DNA of 49,334 nucleotides from an uncultured Ligilactobacillus sp. (GTDB taxonomy: Bacteria; Bacillota; Bacilli; Lactobacillales; Lactobacillaceae), in the NCBI GenBank assembly GCA_934215475.1, contig CAKPZY010000012.1, positions 1 to 49,334 on the forward strand. The letters are read 5' to 3'. Position 1 is the first letter of the stretch, and each line of letters begins with the position of its first letter. The notes beneath the pieces were generated by a model. The model worked only from the letters and a program-made list of their open reading frames with translations, ran no database searches and was not told the DNA's origin. Of the stretch, positions 17,241 through 26,255 are shown one piece after another. A program made the translations under genes and the position numbers.

Positions 17241-18434
17241 ATGTTAGAGAAGACAATTTATAGGAAACTTTTGAGCAACGCGTTTGATATTCCAGTATCG
17301 GTTACATACTGGGATGGCAAAACTGAAGATTACGGCCATGGAAAACCGGAGATCAAGGTCAAGTTTCAAGAAGCACTTCCGCTAAAAGAATTGACTTCTT
17401 CACCGACTTTAGCTTTAGGCGAGGCTTATATGAATCAAGATCTTTTGATTGAAGGTGACCATGCGATTCAGAAACTTGTAGCTTCAGCATTTCGCCATTC
17501 TGGTAGTTTCTTAAAGAAAAACTCTTTTCTAAAGCACCTTCCTAAGATCTCGCACTCGATATCAGATTCTAAACAAGATATCCAAAGCCATTATGATATA
17601 GGCAATGATTTTTATGCCATGTGGCTCGATAAGACCATGACTTATTCATGTGCGTATTTTAAACACGAAGATGACACGTTAGAACAAGCCCAGCTTAATA
17701 AGGTTCGCCATATTCTAAATAAACTCAATATCACTAATGGTGGTCATTTGTTGGATATTGGCTGTGGCTGGGGCACTGTTTTATTTGTGGCTGCTGAGGA
17801 ATATGGCGTTCACGCTACAGGGGTCACCTTGAGCCAGGAACAGTATAATTATACTAAACAGCAGATCAAAGAGCGTCACTTGGAAGATAAGATCGACGTT
17901 AATTTGAAAGATTACCGCGATGTAGTTAATAAATATGACTTTGTAACGTCTGTTGGGATGTTCGAACATGTCGGCAAGGAAAATCTGGCTGAATACTTTA
18001 AAATAGTGAATAAAGTGTTGAAACCTAATGGCCGCGCCTTGATCCATGGTATCACCGGACAGCATGATGGGGCTGGGATCGATCCGTTTATTATTAAATA
18101 CATTTTCCCAGGAGGATACATTCCTAACATGGTAGAAAATTTGCAGCATGTCATGGATGCCGGTCTTCAGTTGACTGATCTAGAGCCATTGCGCAGGCAC
18201 TATCAGAAAACTTTAGAAATTTGGCAGTCTAACTTTGCCAAAAACTATGATCTGGTCCAAGGAAGGTACGGGCAAAAATTTGCTCGAATGTGGGATCTGT
18301 ATCTTCAAGCTTGTGCGGCATCATTTGAAGCAGGCAACATTGATGTTATGCAATACTTGCTGGTGAAGGGCACAAGCGGGACTGGTACGCCAATGACACG
18401 CCAGTATATCTACGACGCTGATAGTAAAAAATAA
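17241..18434 (+). CDS. cfa: Cyclopropane-fatty-acyl-phospholipid synthase
   Basis: 397 residues, full length. SAM-dependent methylene transfer to unsaturated acyl chains of membrane phospholipids, a known response to acid, ethanol and stationary phase in lactobacilli. Visible: SHYDIGNDFYAMWLDKTMTYSCAYF near 115-138, the SAM-binding LLDIGCGWGT near 172-181, VTLSQEQYNY, and the C-terminal YGQKFARMWDLYL. The upstream genes for a glycosyltransferase and MgtC fit a membrane-adaptation operon. GGAGG precedes the ATG by 10 bases, and a strong terminator follows. Confidence 0.95.
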   Translation: MLEKTIYRKLLSNAFDIPVSVTYWDGKTEDYGHGKPEIKVKFQEALPLKELTSSPTLALGEAYMNQDLLIEGDHAIQKLVASAFRHSGSFLKKNSFLKHLPKISHSISDSKQDIQSHYDIGNDFYAMWLDKTMTYSCAYFKHEDDTLEQAQLNKVRHILNKLNITNGGHLLDIGCGWGTVLFVAAEEYGVHATGVTLSQEQYNYTKQQIKERHLEDKIDVNLKDYRDVVNKYDFVTSVGMFEHVGKENLAEYFKIVNKVLKPNGRALIHGITGQHDGAGIDPFIIKYIFPGGYIPNMVENLQHVMDAGLQLTDLEPLRRHYQKTLEIWQSNFAKNYDLVQGRYGQKFARMWDLYLQACAASFEAGNIDVMQYLLVKGTSGTGTPMTRQYIYDADSKK

Positions 18435-18475
18435 TTTTCAAAGAAAAAGATGGGCGAAGGAAACGATCAGCCTGT

Positions 18476-18526
18476 AAAAAAACGTTGTTTGTAAGAGAAA
18501 TTTTCTTTTACAAGCAACGTTTTTTA
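18476..18526 (+). terminator. Strong Rho-independent terminator after cfa
   Basis: Arms 18476-18494 and 18508-18525 are nearly perfect inverted repeats that include A and T runs, so it can stop transcription from both sides. Confidence 0.9.
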
Positions 18527-18628
18527 TTAAGGGGAACACTGTTGTTTCCTGGATTTTCATTGAGTATGAAAATTCCGCAAGTTTTTTCACTATGAGCAAC
18601 GAAACAATTAATTGCAGTTGCAGGTCTC

Positions 18629-19357
18629 TTAATCATTAACTGAAACGAAGGTATTATATTTCATGTACTTATAGTGAAGACGCATCCTTGAAAATTCAAA
18701 GGGTGTACCATTATTCAAAAAAAATATTCCTTCCATCACTCCCACCGGTTCGTTGGGATCAAGCCGCAATAGCTTTTGGTCTTCTTTAGTTGAAGGCTCC
18801 GCGAAAATCGACAAAAAGGACTTTGAAACTGTTTGCCCAAAGGCTTGAGTGACGTAAGAAAAAATCGAGCCTTCAATTTTTTTAAGGGAGAGGCTAGGCA
18901 GGATCTTGATCGGGATATAGCCTGTTTCTATCATAAATGGTCTCTCAGCAAATAAGCGCAACCGATCGATCTTATAAACAAAATCATCAGGTTTGAGGAA
19001 GAGATCACGCTGGATCTCCGTGGTGGGGCGGATCACTTCAAAATTGAGGACTTTGATCTGGGGTTTTTTGCCATTCATCTGAAAATTGTCGGAAACACCT
19101 AAATTTGAGCTTTCTTCATAATTAAAGACAGATTCGTTTTTTAAATAGAGAGGGTTGATAAAGGTCCCTGCACCTCTTTTTTTGAAGATGACCCCGTCAT
19201 TAGCCATTCTGGTCAACGCGCGTTTGATCGAGCTGCGGCTTACGGAGTATTGTTCTGCCAGAGAACGCTCGTCAGGCAGACGCAGGTTGGGATATTTTCC
19301 TGAGAAGATCTTTTTCTTTAAATCAACAATAATTTGTTTGTAAACGAGTTCAGCCAT
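18629..19357 (-). CDS. GntR-family transcriptional regulator (HutC/UTRA type)
   Basis: 242 residues. N-terminal winged helix-turn-helix (about 1-68) with the motifs LPDERSLAEQYSVSRSSIKRAL and KRGAGTFINP, followed by a UTRA ligand-binding domain (about 90-235). UTRA regulators usually sense sugar phosphates or small metabolites and control neighbouring uptake genes, but no sugar operon lies beside it here. AAAGGAG precedes the ATG, and TATACT upstream on the minus strand may be the -10. The regulated genes are unknown. Confidence 0.9.
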   Translation of the reverse strand: MAELVYKQIIVDLKKKIFSGKYPNLRLPDERSLAEQYSVSRSSIKRALTRMANDGVIFKKRGAGTFINPLYLKNESVFNYEESSNLGVSDNFQMNGKKPQIKVLNFEVIRPTTEIQRDLFLKPDDFVYKIDRLRLFAERPFMIETGYIPIKILPSLSLKKIEGSIFSYVTQAFGQTVSKSFLSIFAEPSTKEDQKLLRLDPNEPVGVMEGIFFLNNGTPFEFSRMRLHYKYMKYNTFVSVND

Positions 19358-19660
19358 GTCAATCTCCTTTAATTAATTACCACCGCCAATCGACTTGCGA
19401 CTGAGGATAAGTAACTTTAAAGTATAATAGTTTTTATTTTCTAAGTTCTAGTTAACCACATGGCCAGAGTTTGAACAAGTATTCCAAAATAATATCACGA
19501 ATTTTGGTGTGAGTGAATGACAAAAGAATTAGTTTGTGCTGATCTAAATGCAACTTCAAAAGAAAGTCTCCTGCACCGCTGAGAACACATAAAAAGAGGG
19601 GGGATTTTTGAATAGCTTGCTGTCATTTGGATGGCTGAAGGCCCTGCTAATTTTTCAAGC
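19358..19660. other. About 300-base gap between two minus-strand genes
   Basis: Contains the promoter region of the GntR gene on the minus strand. I see no supported gene or repeat in the rest. Confidence 0.5.
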
Positions 19661-19664
19661 AAAT

Positions 19665-19690
19665 AAAAAAGCAGTATCATTACTGCTGCT
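19665..19690 (-). terminator. Rho-independent terminator of the esterase/dioxygenase operon
   Basis: On the minus strand a stem AAGCAGTA/TACTGCTT with a four-base loop is followed by TTTTTT, about 30 bases after the dioxygenase stop. Confidence 0.8.
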
Positions 19691-19719
19691 TTTGAGGCTG
19701 GTTTTAAAAAATCGACTGT

Positions 19720-20592
19720 TTAAGGCTGCAATTCAAAATGACCCTGGATCCCGTTTGGATCGACAAACCAAATTTCACCATTTGCATGTTGCTCAAAGTC
19801 AACGCCGGTTTCTTGCATGTGTTGGACGATCCTTTTCAATTCATGAGCATCAGGTACGTAAAAACTATAGTATTTTAAACCAGTTTCATTGTCAGCCAGG
19901 GGTTTAGCATTTCGACTCAGCCAGATATTTGTCCCAATATGGTGATGATAACCGCCAGTCGCAAAAAACTTGGCGTCTTTACCAAAATTGAACTTTAGAG
20001 AAAGTCCTAAGACTTGAGTGTAAAAAGCTTGTGTCTGCTCCAGGGAAGCTACACTTAAATGAACATGGCCCACCATGGTTCCAGCAGGAAAACCAGTCCA
20101 TCGCTGGTCAGATTTTTGTAAGACCCCTTCAACATCCATTTCCAAAGTATCAGAAGGGATCTCTCCGTCATCGTTAATGATCCATTCAGAACGAGGTTTA
20201 TCACGATAGACTTCGATCCCGTTCCCTTCTGGGTCAGTCAAGTAAAGAGCCTCGCTGTAGATATGGTCAGCGGCACCGACCAAAGGTGCATTACCAGTGA
20301 CATAATGGATCATGGCGTTGCCGAGGTCCTTTCTAGTCGGCAGTAAAAATGCCGTGTGGTACAGGCCGGTACGTTGTGCTAAAGGACGAGTACCTGTGAT
20401 TTGAAAAAGATAGAGCAACGGTGTGCTGCCTGCCCCCAGTATCGCTGCTTTTTCATCTTTGCCCAGCAGCTTAAGGCCAATGGTCTTGGTATAAAAAGCT
20501 GTCATTTTTTGCAGATCTGCAACTTTTAGGGCGACATTGCCAGGATGCGTTTTTTCATTTAACCGAAACTTGGGAATAATTGCATTTGTCAT
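19720..20592 (-). CDS. Two-domain glyoxalase/extradiol dioxygenase family (VOC) protein, MhqE/CatE-like
   Basis: 290 residues made of two VOC domains (about 15-130 and 165-290). Metal ligands are visible in the second: GHVHL, YHHHIG and the Glu in GHFEL, the His-His-Glu set of extradiol dioxygenases. The first domain keeps HPGNVALKV and YHTAFLL. It resembles the Bacillus catechol-2,3-dioxygenase CatE and hydroquinone dioxygenases MhqE/MhqO. It lies 36 bases after an MhqD-like esterase and is the second gene of that operon, so detoxification of quinones or electrophiles is the likely job. AAAGGA precedes the ATG. Confidence 0.85.
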   Translation of the reverse strand: MTNAIIPKFRLNEKTHPGNVALKVADLQKMTAFYTKTIGLKLLGKDEKAAILGAGSTPLLYLFQITGTRPLAQRTGLYHTAFLLPTRKDLGNAMIHYVTGNAPLVGAADHIYSEALYLTDPEGNGIEVYRDKPRSEWIINDDGEIPSDTLEMDVEGVLQKSDQRWTGFPAGTMVGHVHLSVASLEQTQAFYTQVLGLSLKFNFGKDAKFFATGGYHHHIGTNIWLSRNAKPLADNETGLKYYSFYVPDAHELKRIVQHMQETGVDFEQHANGEIWFVDPNGIQGHFELQP

Positions 20593-20628
20593 TATATTAT
20601 CCTTTCTTCTGGGCCAACATAACTGCTT

Positions 20629-21267
20629 TTAGTAAAATTTATTTTCTTTCAAAACGTCTGTCAGTGTGTTTTGGACAATACCGTGTCCGACTTGATATTC
20701 ATGATAATGGACGTTTGAAAAATGATCGGCCAAAACATCTGCTAAGTGACGCCCAACTTCCGGCCCAAAAAGCGGATCGAGCAAGCCTTGCGAAATGAAA
20801 ATTTGCGGTTGCTTTAATTTTGCGGGTAATTTTTCCTCGGCAGCTTGTTCCACAAAAAGCGGCAAGCGTCCGCTGAATAATTCAACTTCTCTGAAAAGGT
20901 TAGGATGAAAGACTGTAAGCCCTGCCCCAATGATGGCACCTTGACTAAAGCCCAGGTAGTGAAGAGGATTGCTCGTTAATCCTTTGTCTTGCAACAGGTT
21001 TTGTACAAAAGCATAAACATTTTTGAGCACCGTTCCTATTACTTGGACTTCCTTGTCCGATCCGCGGTCAAAACTGGGGGCGAAAAACTCGTAACCGTTT
21101 TGAAATTTCAAATCGCCCTGTAATGACAACTGGATCTCGTTTTTGGCGATTTGATCCATGACAGGCTGCAAATCATTATAATCCGTTCCCATACCGTGCA
21201 GCGAGATCGCTACGGGAGTATTTTGATCCCACTTTTCTGGGTAATTCAAGCGGTATAAATATTTCAT
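20629..21267 (-). CDS. Phospholipase/carboxylesterase family hydrolase, MhqD-like
   Basis: 212 residues, alpha/beta hydrolase of the carboxylesterase type. SLHGMGTD at 22-29 forms the oxyanion hole, GFSQG at 106-110 gives Ser108, Asp164 is in LLDPLF and His195 in VGHGI. The pairing with a dioxygenase of the VOC family matches the mhqED arrangement of Bacillus, induced by quinones. GAAGG precedes the ATG. Its promoter carries a clear palindrome between -35 and -10, pointing to a repressor (MarR, HxlR or similar) that senses the toxic compound; no such regulator gene lies nearby. Confidence 0.88.
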   Translation of the reverse strand: MKYLYRLNYPEKWDQNTPVAISLHGMGTDYNDLQPVMDQIAKNEIQLSLQGDLKFQNGYEFFAPSFDRGSDKEVQVIGTVLKNVYAFVQNLLQDKGLTSNPLHYLGFSQGAIIGAGLTVFHPNLFREVELFSGRLPLFVEQAAEEKLPAKLKQPQIFISQGLLDPLFGPEVGRHLADVLADHFSNVHYHEYQVGHGIVQNTLTDVLKENKFY

Positions 21268-21340
21268 GCGAAAACCTTCTTAATTTAATTTATATATAAT
21301 TCGTCGTCTAAATGAGTACTAGTCAGTTAATTATAAGTTG

Positions 21341-21369
21341 AATATACCACACTTACTAAAAGTAAGCAA
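21341..21369 (-). promoter_or_regulatory. Promoter of the esterase/dioxygenase operon with embedded operator
   Basis: On the minus strand TTGCTT (21369-21364) and TATATT (21346-21341) are 17 bases apart. The perfect inverted repeat CTTACT-AAA-AGTAAG at 21352-21366 fills the spacer and touches the -35, the classic place for a repressor. The half-site style resembles operators of redox-sensing MarR/HxlR-type repressors, which is inference. Confidence 0.75.
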
Positions 21370-21434
21370 TTCTTGATTTCAGATCTTCTTTGGCGGGTTT
21401 GATTTAGGTTATTTTTCCTATTTACGGTAAAAAC

Positions 21435-21443
21435 TGGTAAAAT
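21435..21443 (+). promoter_or_regulatory. Extended -10 promoter for galE
   Basis: TGG directly before TAAAAT (21438-21443), about 83 bases upstream of the start codon. The -35 region is poor. Confidence 0.45.
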
Positions 21444-21525
21444 TAACATTAGTCAAGTTAAAGGGAGCTTTTTATTTCTTTTATTCGGAGCTCTCAAACA
21501 AACTCGTAACGGGAGGGATAGTTTC

Positions 21526-22524
21526 ATGGCAATTTTAGTTTTGGGCGGAGCAGGCTATATTGGCTCGCATACCGTTGATCGGTTAGTTCAAAAAGGTGAA
21601 GAAGTAGTGGTGGTTGATAGTTTAGTGACAGGACATCGTGCCGCTGTTAACGACCAGGCTAAGTTTTATCAGGGTGATCTTTCTGATCAGGATTTTATGC
21701 GTCAGGTGTTTGCGGAAAACCCGGAGATCAAAGCTGTGATCCATTTTGCTGCTTTCTCTTTGGTAGCAGAATCCATGAAAGATCCATTAAAGTATTTTGA
21801 TAACAATACCGCTGGAATGATCAAACTACTGGAAGTGATGAATGAGGTCGGTGTTAAGAAAATCGTCTTTTCCTCCACAGCTGCAACCTATGGCATCCCA
21901 AAAACGATGCCGATCAAGGAAAGCGATCCGCAAAAACCGATCAATCCATACGGCGAAAGCAAGCTGATGATGGAGAAAATCATGCGTTGGTCGGATGAGG
22001 CTTACGGTATCAAATTCGTTGCATTACGCTACTTTAATGTTGCCGGAGCCAAGGAAGATGGTTCGATCGGTGAAGATCATCATCCGGAAACACATTTGCT
22101 GCCGATCGTGCTGCAAGTTGCCCTAGGCAAGCGTGACAAACTGATGATTTTTGGCGATGATTATGATACTCCCGATGGAACTAACGTCCGTGACTACGTC
22201 CATCCAACAGACCTGGCAGATGCGCATATCTTGGCAGTTAAGTACCTGCTGGCAGGCCATGATTCGGATGCCTTTAACCTTGGATCTTCTACTGGCTTTT
22301 CTAATATGCAGATCTTGAAGGCTGCTCGAGATGTCACTGGCAAGGAGATTCCGGCCCAAAAGGCTCCACGTCGCGGTGGTGATCCGGATACTTTGATTGC
22401 TGCTTCAGACAAGGCTCGCCAGGTATTAGGATGGAAGCCGCAATTTGATGATATTCATAAAATTATTACTACTGCGTGGAGATGGCACTCCAAACATCCA
22501 CAGGGGTATAATGATCAACAATAA
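21526..22524 (+). CDS. galE: UDP-glucose 4-epimerase
   Basis: 332 residues, full length. Interconverts UDP-glucose and UDP-galactose, used for galactose breakdown and for polysaccharide precursors. NAD-binding GGAGYIGSH at 6-14, catalytic Ser/Thr in SSTAATYG, and YGESK (Tyr-x3-Lys) near 147-151 identify a short-chain dehydrogenase-type epimerase; the C-terminal [14 protein letters not shown] and [11 protein letters not shown] are typical GalE. Strong site GGGAGGG before the ATG. It stands alone here, apart from a galM-like gene 1.5 kb away, rather than in a full gal operon. Confidence 0.94.
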   Translation: MAILVLGGAGYIGSHTVDRLVQKGEEVVVVDSLVTGHRAAVNDQAKFYQGDLSDQDFMRQVFAENPEIKAVIHFAAFSLVAESMKDPLKYFDNNTAGMIKLLEVMNEVGVKKIVFSSTAATYGIPKTMPIKESDPQKPINPYGESKLMMEKIMRWSDEAYGIKFVALRYFNVAGAKEDGSIGEDHHPETHLLPIVLQVALGKRDKLMIFGDDYDTPDGTNVRDYVHPTDLADAHILAVKYLLAGHDSDAFNLGSSTGFSNMQILKAARDVTGKEIPAQKAPRRGGDPDTLIAASDKARQVLGWKPQFDDIHKIITTAWRWHSKHPQGYNDQQ

Positions 22525-22536
22525 GCAGTGAGTAGA

Positions 22537-22572
22537 GAAAATAGGTGAGAATAACATCTGTTTTCTTTTTTT
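22537..22572 (+). terminator. Rho-independent terminator after galE
   Basis: Arms 22537-22547 and 22555-22565 pair with G-U/mismatch interruptions and are followed by seven T. Confidence 0.75.
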
Positions 22573-22727
22573 AATTAACATTTATAATGTTGCGGCCAGG
22601 AGCTGACAATTTATGTTTAAGATTTTGCTTCAGCAAGCAGCATTGCATTGAGCTTAAGTGATTTGTTATTGCTTGCTAAGAGGCGTTGAGTAGTTTATTA
22701 TGAGAACAAATTGAAATGAGGTGATCC

Positions 22728-22997
22728 ATGATGGGACGCAGGTTACAGACACATTTGAATCAAGCAGCTTTTTTGTCAGGAGTAGCTGCTTCTGGTGCAG
22801 TGAACGCAGGACTTAAGGCCGTTTCAAAAACAAGGCAGTACGTTTTACATGATAAACCCGACAAAAAGAATTCAGTCATCATTGGTGATACGAAATATCG
22901 CCATAACTTTAAAGAACCCGCTGAGATCCTAAATGGGATCAAGTCGGACCTGGATGATATTAAAGACGCATTAGTGGACATTGCTAAAAAAAGCTAG
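22728..22997 (+). CDS. Small hypothetical protein (89 aa)
   Basis: Not recognised. Ala/Gly-rich weakly hydrophobic N-terminal stretch (AAFLSGVAASGAVNAGLKAV), Lys-rich middle, and a C-terminal amphipathic helix with a heptad-like pattern (EILNGIKSDLDDIKDALVDIAKK) suggesting a coiled coil. GAGGTG precedes the ATG (22728, or 22731), and a strong terminator follows, so the gene looks real. Confidence 0.65.
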   Translation: MMGRRLQTHLNQAAFLSGVAASGAVNAGLKAVSKTRQYVLHDKPDKKNSVIIGDTKYRHNFKEPAEILNGIKSDLDDIKDALVDIAKKS

Positions 22998-23108
22998 CCC
23001 AAATTAGGGCCTGCTAGGCCGTCTTCGGGCGAGATTTAGATGGTTATCGGTGGCGGGTTCTTAGTTCTTATGCTAGAATGTGTCCGACTAACAAATCATT
23101 CTCTATAG

Positions 23109-23136
23109 GCAGCGTAGCAAGCTACGCTGCTTTTTT
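23109..23136 (+). terminator. Rho-independent terminator
   Basis: Perfect stem GCAGCGTAG (23109-23117) with CTACGCTGC (23122-23130), then six T. Confidence 0.92.
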
Positions 23137-23148
23137 GTTAAAGCATAT

Positions 23149-23177
23149 AAAAAGCTGCGCCTCATTCAAGGCGCAGC
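23149..23177 (-). terminator. Rho-independent terminator for the minus-strand gene at 23.4 kb
   Basis: GCTGCGCC (23154-23161) pairs with GGCGCAGC (23170-23177); on the minus strand it is followed by TTTTT. Confidence 0.82.
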
Positions 23178-23355
23178 ATGTGTAAAGTATTCAGTTGTTG
23201 TTTCTTATCCAAAACAACACAATGATTCGCCAATCACCGGATCCTCTGCAGTTTCAAACACATTCAAGGATCTCTTGTTTTTTATCAAGAATGCAAACAA
23301 ATTCATTCACCAGTGAAGACTGAGTGCTACATCCGAAGATAATAAGCCAAAAATT

Positions 23356-23658
23356 TTAATCGACTTTCTTAAAAAGTGGTTTGGCCTTTTCAGCAATGAG
23401 AGGAAGGTAGGCATTTCCAATCACACCTTCATCAATTTTTAATTCATAATTATCTTTCAACTCTGGAACTATTGGAGAAAGGTTATTAAGCTGTTCTGAC
23501 TCGAATCTGTTGAACGAAAAATTCCTGACATTCTTCATCTTGTTTTCTAGGTCAACGGAAAAAATGATCCGCAAATAATGACCAGAATCGTTTGATATTG
23601 TCCATGCTTTATCTTTTTCTTTACGTGCCTCAATTTTTTCTACAACAGTGTTATTCAT
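23356..23658 (-). CDS. Small hypothetical protein (100 aa)
   Basis: Not recognised. Charged soluble protein without signal or membrane segment. The frame is open further upstream to 23706, but GGGAGGAATTCGC lies just before the ATG at 23658, so the protein begins MNNTVVEKIEARKEK. It has its own terminator and is convergent with the 89-residue gene. Composition slightly AT-richer than its neighbours. Confidence 0.65.
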   Translation of the reverse strand: MNNTVVEKIEARKEKDKAWTISNDSGHYLRIIFSVDLENKMKNVRNFSFNRFESEQLNNLSPIVPELKDNYELKIDEGVIGNAYLPLIAEKAKPLFKKVD

Positions 23659-23901
23659 GCGAATTCCTCCCATACAATTTCTTTCCTCGTTGATGTAATA
23701 TACCATACCCCAACTATTCTACAAATGCAAGCCTTTCGTTCAGTTCAATAGTTATATAATCACAAACGCTTAAAACAAAACGCCAATTTAATAGGAATAT
23801 GCAAGTATTTAAGTGCTTGTAAGTGTAAAAATAAATAAAAACGATTATTTATAAATAACTAGACCAATTTTGCCGGCAGCAACTACAACCATTTGTTTTA
23901 A

Positions 23902-23915
23902 TGTAACCGGTTTAA
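23902..23915 (+). promoter_or_regulatory. Possible LacI-family (cre-like) operator upstream of galM
   Basis: TGTAACCGGTTTAA has the central CG and TGTAA edge of a catabolite-responsive element, with an AACCGGTT palindrome core, but deviates from consensus at about three positions. 72 bases before the galM start. Confidence 0.3.
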
Positions 23916-23986
23916 AATCCTGACTAAATGGGGTAAACTGAAAGTGAAATTAAAAAGATCAACGGTCAGAAAGAAGAGGGAATGTC

Positions 23987-25024
23987 ATGGACATATTTCG
24001 CAGCGTTGTAGAAAATTTTAAGGGGCACGTAGTCACAAAAATCAGGCTGGTCAACGATGGCGGTACCGAAATATCTTGTTTGACAATGGGAGCCACGTGG
24101 AATGAATTTTTGGTACCAACAGGAACTGATGACAAGCAGAATATGTTACTCAATTTTGACAGTGTGCATGAGTATTACGAAAATACCCTTTGCTGTTGCC
24201 AATCTATTGGTAGAGTTGCGGGAAGGATCAAAAATGGTCAATTTACCTTAAATGGCAAGGAATACCAGTTGCCGACCAACGAAAACGGGAATACTTTGCA
24301 CGGCGGCGACCATGGTTATCGTTTCTTGAATTGGGGGTATACGACTTCTCGGGGACAAAATAGTGTGAGTGTGATCTTTCAAAAGCATATTAAAGAAGGC
24401 GTTGATGGATTTCCGGGCAATTACTTAGCGACGATTATTTATACTCTGGATAACGCCAATCGGGTCACACTTTCGTATAGTGCTTTAAACGGTGAGCAGG
24501 ATACTATCTTTAATCCAACCTGCCATGCGTACTTTAACTTAAGTGATCGTAATGACCTTTCGACTCATTCATTGATGATCAACAGTAACGAGCATTTGCA
24601 AACAGACGACGAGCTGATCCCAACTGGTCGTGTTTTACCGGTAGACAACACTCCCTATGATTTCCGTAAAACAAAGAGTCTGCAAGAAGCAATCAATGAA
24701 AACCACGGTTTTGATGATGCTTTTGTTGTGAATGGACCAGGCATGGGAACCAAGCCGGTGGCGGTCTTGCGTGATAACAAAAGCGGACGCCAGATCACTG
24801 TGAAAAGTGAAGGTACTGGTTTAGTCATGTATACCATGCCCGAAGTACAAAAGGGAGTCAAATTTGCGCGCGATGGTGGAGCAGATGCTATTCCTGGAGA
24901 AGGCATAGCGCTTGAGGCGCAGCAATTACCTGATGCTATCAATAACGAAAACTTTGGTGACATAGTTTTAAGAAGAAACAAAAAAAGGACTTACCATATT
25001 TCATTTGAGTTTGAACAAAAATAA
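23987..25024 (+). CDS. galM: Aldose 1-epimerase (mutarotase)
   Basis: 345 residues. Converts beta- to alpha-aldoses before phosphorylation, mainly galactose. Visible: NGNTLHGGDHGYRFLNW near 100-116 (first catalytic His), NPTCHAYFNLSD near 182 (second His) and the acidic end LEAQQLPDAIN with the catalytic Glu near 307. AAGAGGG precedes the ATG. No galactokinase or uridylyltransferase is near. Confidence 0.9.
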   Translation: MDIFRSVVENFKGHVVTKIRLVNDGGTEISCLTMGATWNEFLVPTGTDDKQNMLLNFDSVHEYYENTLCCCQSIGRVAGRIKNGQFTLNGKEYQLPTNENGNTLHGGDHGYRFLNWGYTTSRGQNSVSVIFQKHIKEGVDGFPGNYLATIIYTLDNANRVTLSYSALNGEQDTIFNPTCHAYFNLSDRNDLSTHSLMINSNEHLQTDDELIPTGRVLPVDNTPYDFRKTKSLQEAINENHGFDDAFVVNGPGMGTKPVAVLRDNKSGRQITVKSEGTGLVMYTMPEVQKGVKFARDGGADAIPGEGIALEAQQLPDAINNENFGDIVLRRNKKRTYHISFEFEQK

Positions 25025-25035
25025 TTTTATCTGGC

Positions 25036-25072
25036 AAAGGCACTATTCTTAGTGAAGATGGTGCCTTTTTTG
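25036..25072 (+). terminator. Rho-independent terminator after galM
   Basis: AAGGCAC pairs with GTGCCTT around a loop of about 18 bases, followed by a T run. Confidence 0.82.
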
Positions 25073-25344
25073 TGTTTTTACACAAGCTCAGTTCCAATAA
25101 TTTGCTGGCTTATTTTGCTAACTTTGCCTCGTAAGACATTCATGCGTGTTTTGGTTTGTATTCCTCAAAAAAATACTGCTGATTAACATTTCATTGGATA
25201 GCTATTACCAGGAGCATGCTCTGCCAACTGAAGATGGAAATTAAGAAGATCAAGTTGAGAGAAAAAATTGAAAATGTCATAAAAATTCTTAAGTTACATG
25301 TTAAGATTAGACTAAATGAATCTGATCATTCAGATATAGGTGCT

Positions 25345-25375
25345 AGTCAAGACAGTTTTTAAAACTATCTTGACT
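25345..25375. repeat. Long inverted repeat upstream of the HAD gene
   Basis: AGTCAAGACAGTTT (25345-25358) and AAACTATCTTGACT (25362-25375) are inverted repeats with one mismatch, with TGATCA outside on both sides (25323-25328 and 25375-25380). There is no T run, so it is more likely an operator or leader structure than a terminator. It ends 30 bases before the ATG. The rest of the 25,073-25,405 gap shows nothing else. Confidence 0.6.
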
Positions 25376-25405
25376 GATCATCTTTGTTAAAGGATGGAGA
25401 TATTG

Positions 25406-26044
25406 ATGGAAAGCTTTTTATTTGATTTTGATAATACTTTGGCTGATTCAGGAGAAGCATCGATCATGGCAGTCCAAAAAGTTTTTGCGGCCGCTAAAAA
25501 ACCTGTCCCGACCAGGAACATGATATTTTCTGACATGGGGCTGCCAATCGAAGCATCATTTCCTGTATGGGCAAAGTTAGATAAAAAAGATCTGCAACTG
25601 GAAAAGATGTACGCTTCTTTTCGGAAATATTACTCACAAATCGAGGATAGTAACACTACTCTTTTTCCAGGAATTGCTGACACTTTGAAGGAGTTAAGAG
25701 ATTCTCACCATAAGCTGTATGTGGTCTCAAGTAAATCCTCCGGGCCGTTGGCACGCAATTTGGAGAAATTAGGTATTGGTCAGTATTTCACTGATCTTAT
25801 TGGATCGGACCTAGTTGAACATTTTAAACCTGCTCCGGACGGCATTTTAAAGCTGATTGAAAAATACCGGCTCAATAAACAAAATGCTGTCATGATCGGT
25901 GATGCGATCTTTGATTTGCAAATGGGTAAAAGAGCAGGGGTTAAAACTGCCGGGGCTTCGTGGGGTGCCTTTGATGTGGAGGCGCTTAAAGCTCAAGCAC
26001 CGACATACTTATTTGACAGCCCAGCTCAACTGCTGCAAATTTAA
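25406..26044 (+). CDS. HAD-superfamily phosphatase (phosphoglycolate phosphatase/PpaX-like)
   Basis: 212 residues from the ATG at 25406, which follows AGGATGGAG by 7 bases; an in-frame ATG at 25394 lies inside that ribosome site. Motif I FDFDNTLADS gives Asp7 and Asp9, motif II SSKSSG, motif III Lys in FKPAPDG, motif IV GDAIFDLQMGKRAG. The helical cap after motif I places it in subclass I. The substrate is open: phosphoglycolate, pyrophosphate or a sugar phosphate. Confidence 0.88.
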   Translation: MESFLFDFDNTLADSGEASIMAVQKVFAAAKKPVPTRNMIFSDMGLPIEASFPVWAKLDKKDLQLEKMYASFRKYYSQIEDSNTTLFPGIADTLKELRDSHHKLYVVSSKSSGPLARNLEKLGIGQYFTDLIGSDLVEHFKPAPDGILKLIEKYRLNKQNAVMIGDAIFDLQMGKRAGVKTAGASWGAFDVEALKAQAPTYLFDSPAQLLQI

Positions 26045-26255
26045 GTTTCATAAAATTTTGGTAAAAATTAAAACCATACTGGTTTCAAAGTTTGGGGAGT
26101 AATATCCGCTATTTTGTAATTGTTAATACCTGGACCATGCCAAAAACTGTTTTCTATGACTTTGAAGGTAGTTAGAGTAAAATAATGTTACTTGTACATG
26201 CGAAGGTGTTTGGACTTTTCGCTTAATTGTCGGCATGGTTTGAGAGGAGAAAGCA

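Larger units (their letters stand above)
22998..23355. other. Gap holding two back-to-back terminators
   Basis: Contains the + terminator at 23109-23136 and the - terminator at 23149-23177. Nothing else supported. Confidence 0.6.

Noticed and set aside
19608..19907. 99-codon plus-strand frame opposite the dioxygenase end.
   Set aside because: Antisense to a clear gene and crossing its terminator; no family features.
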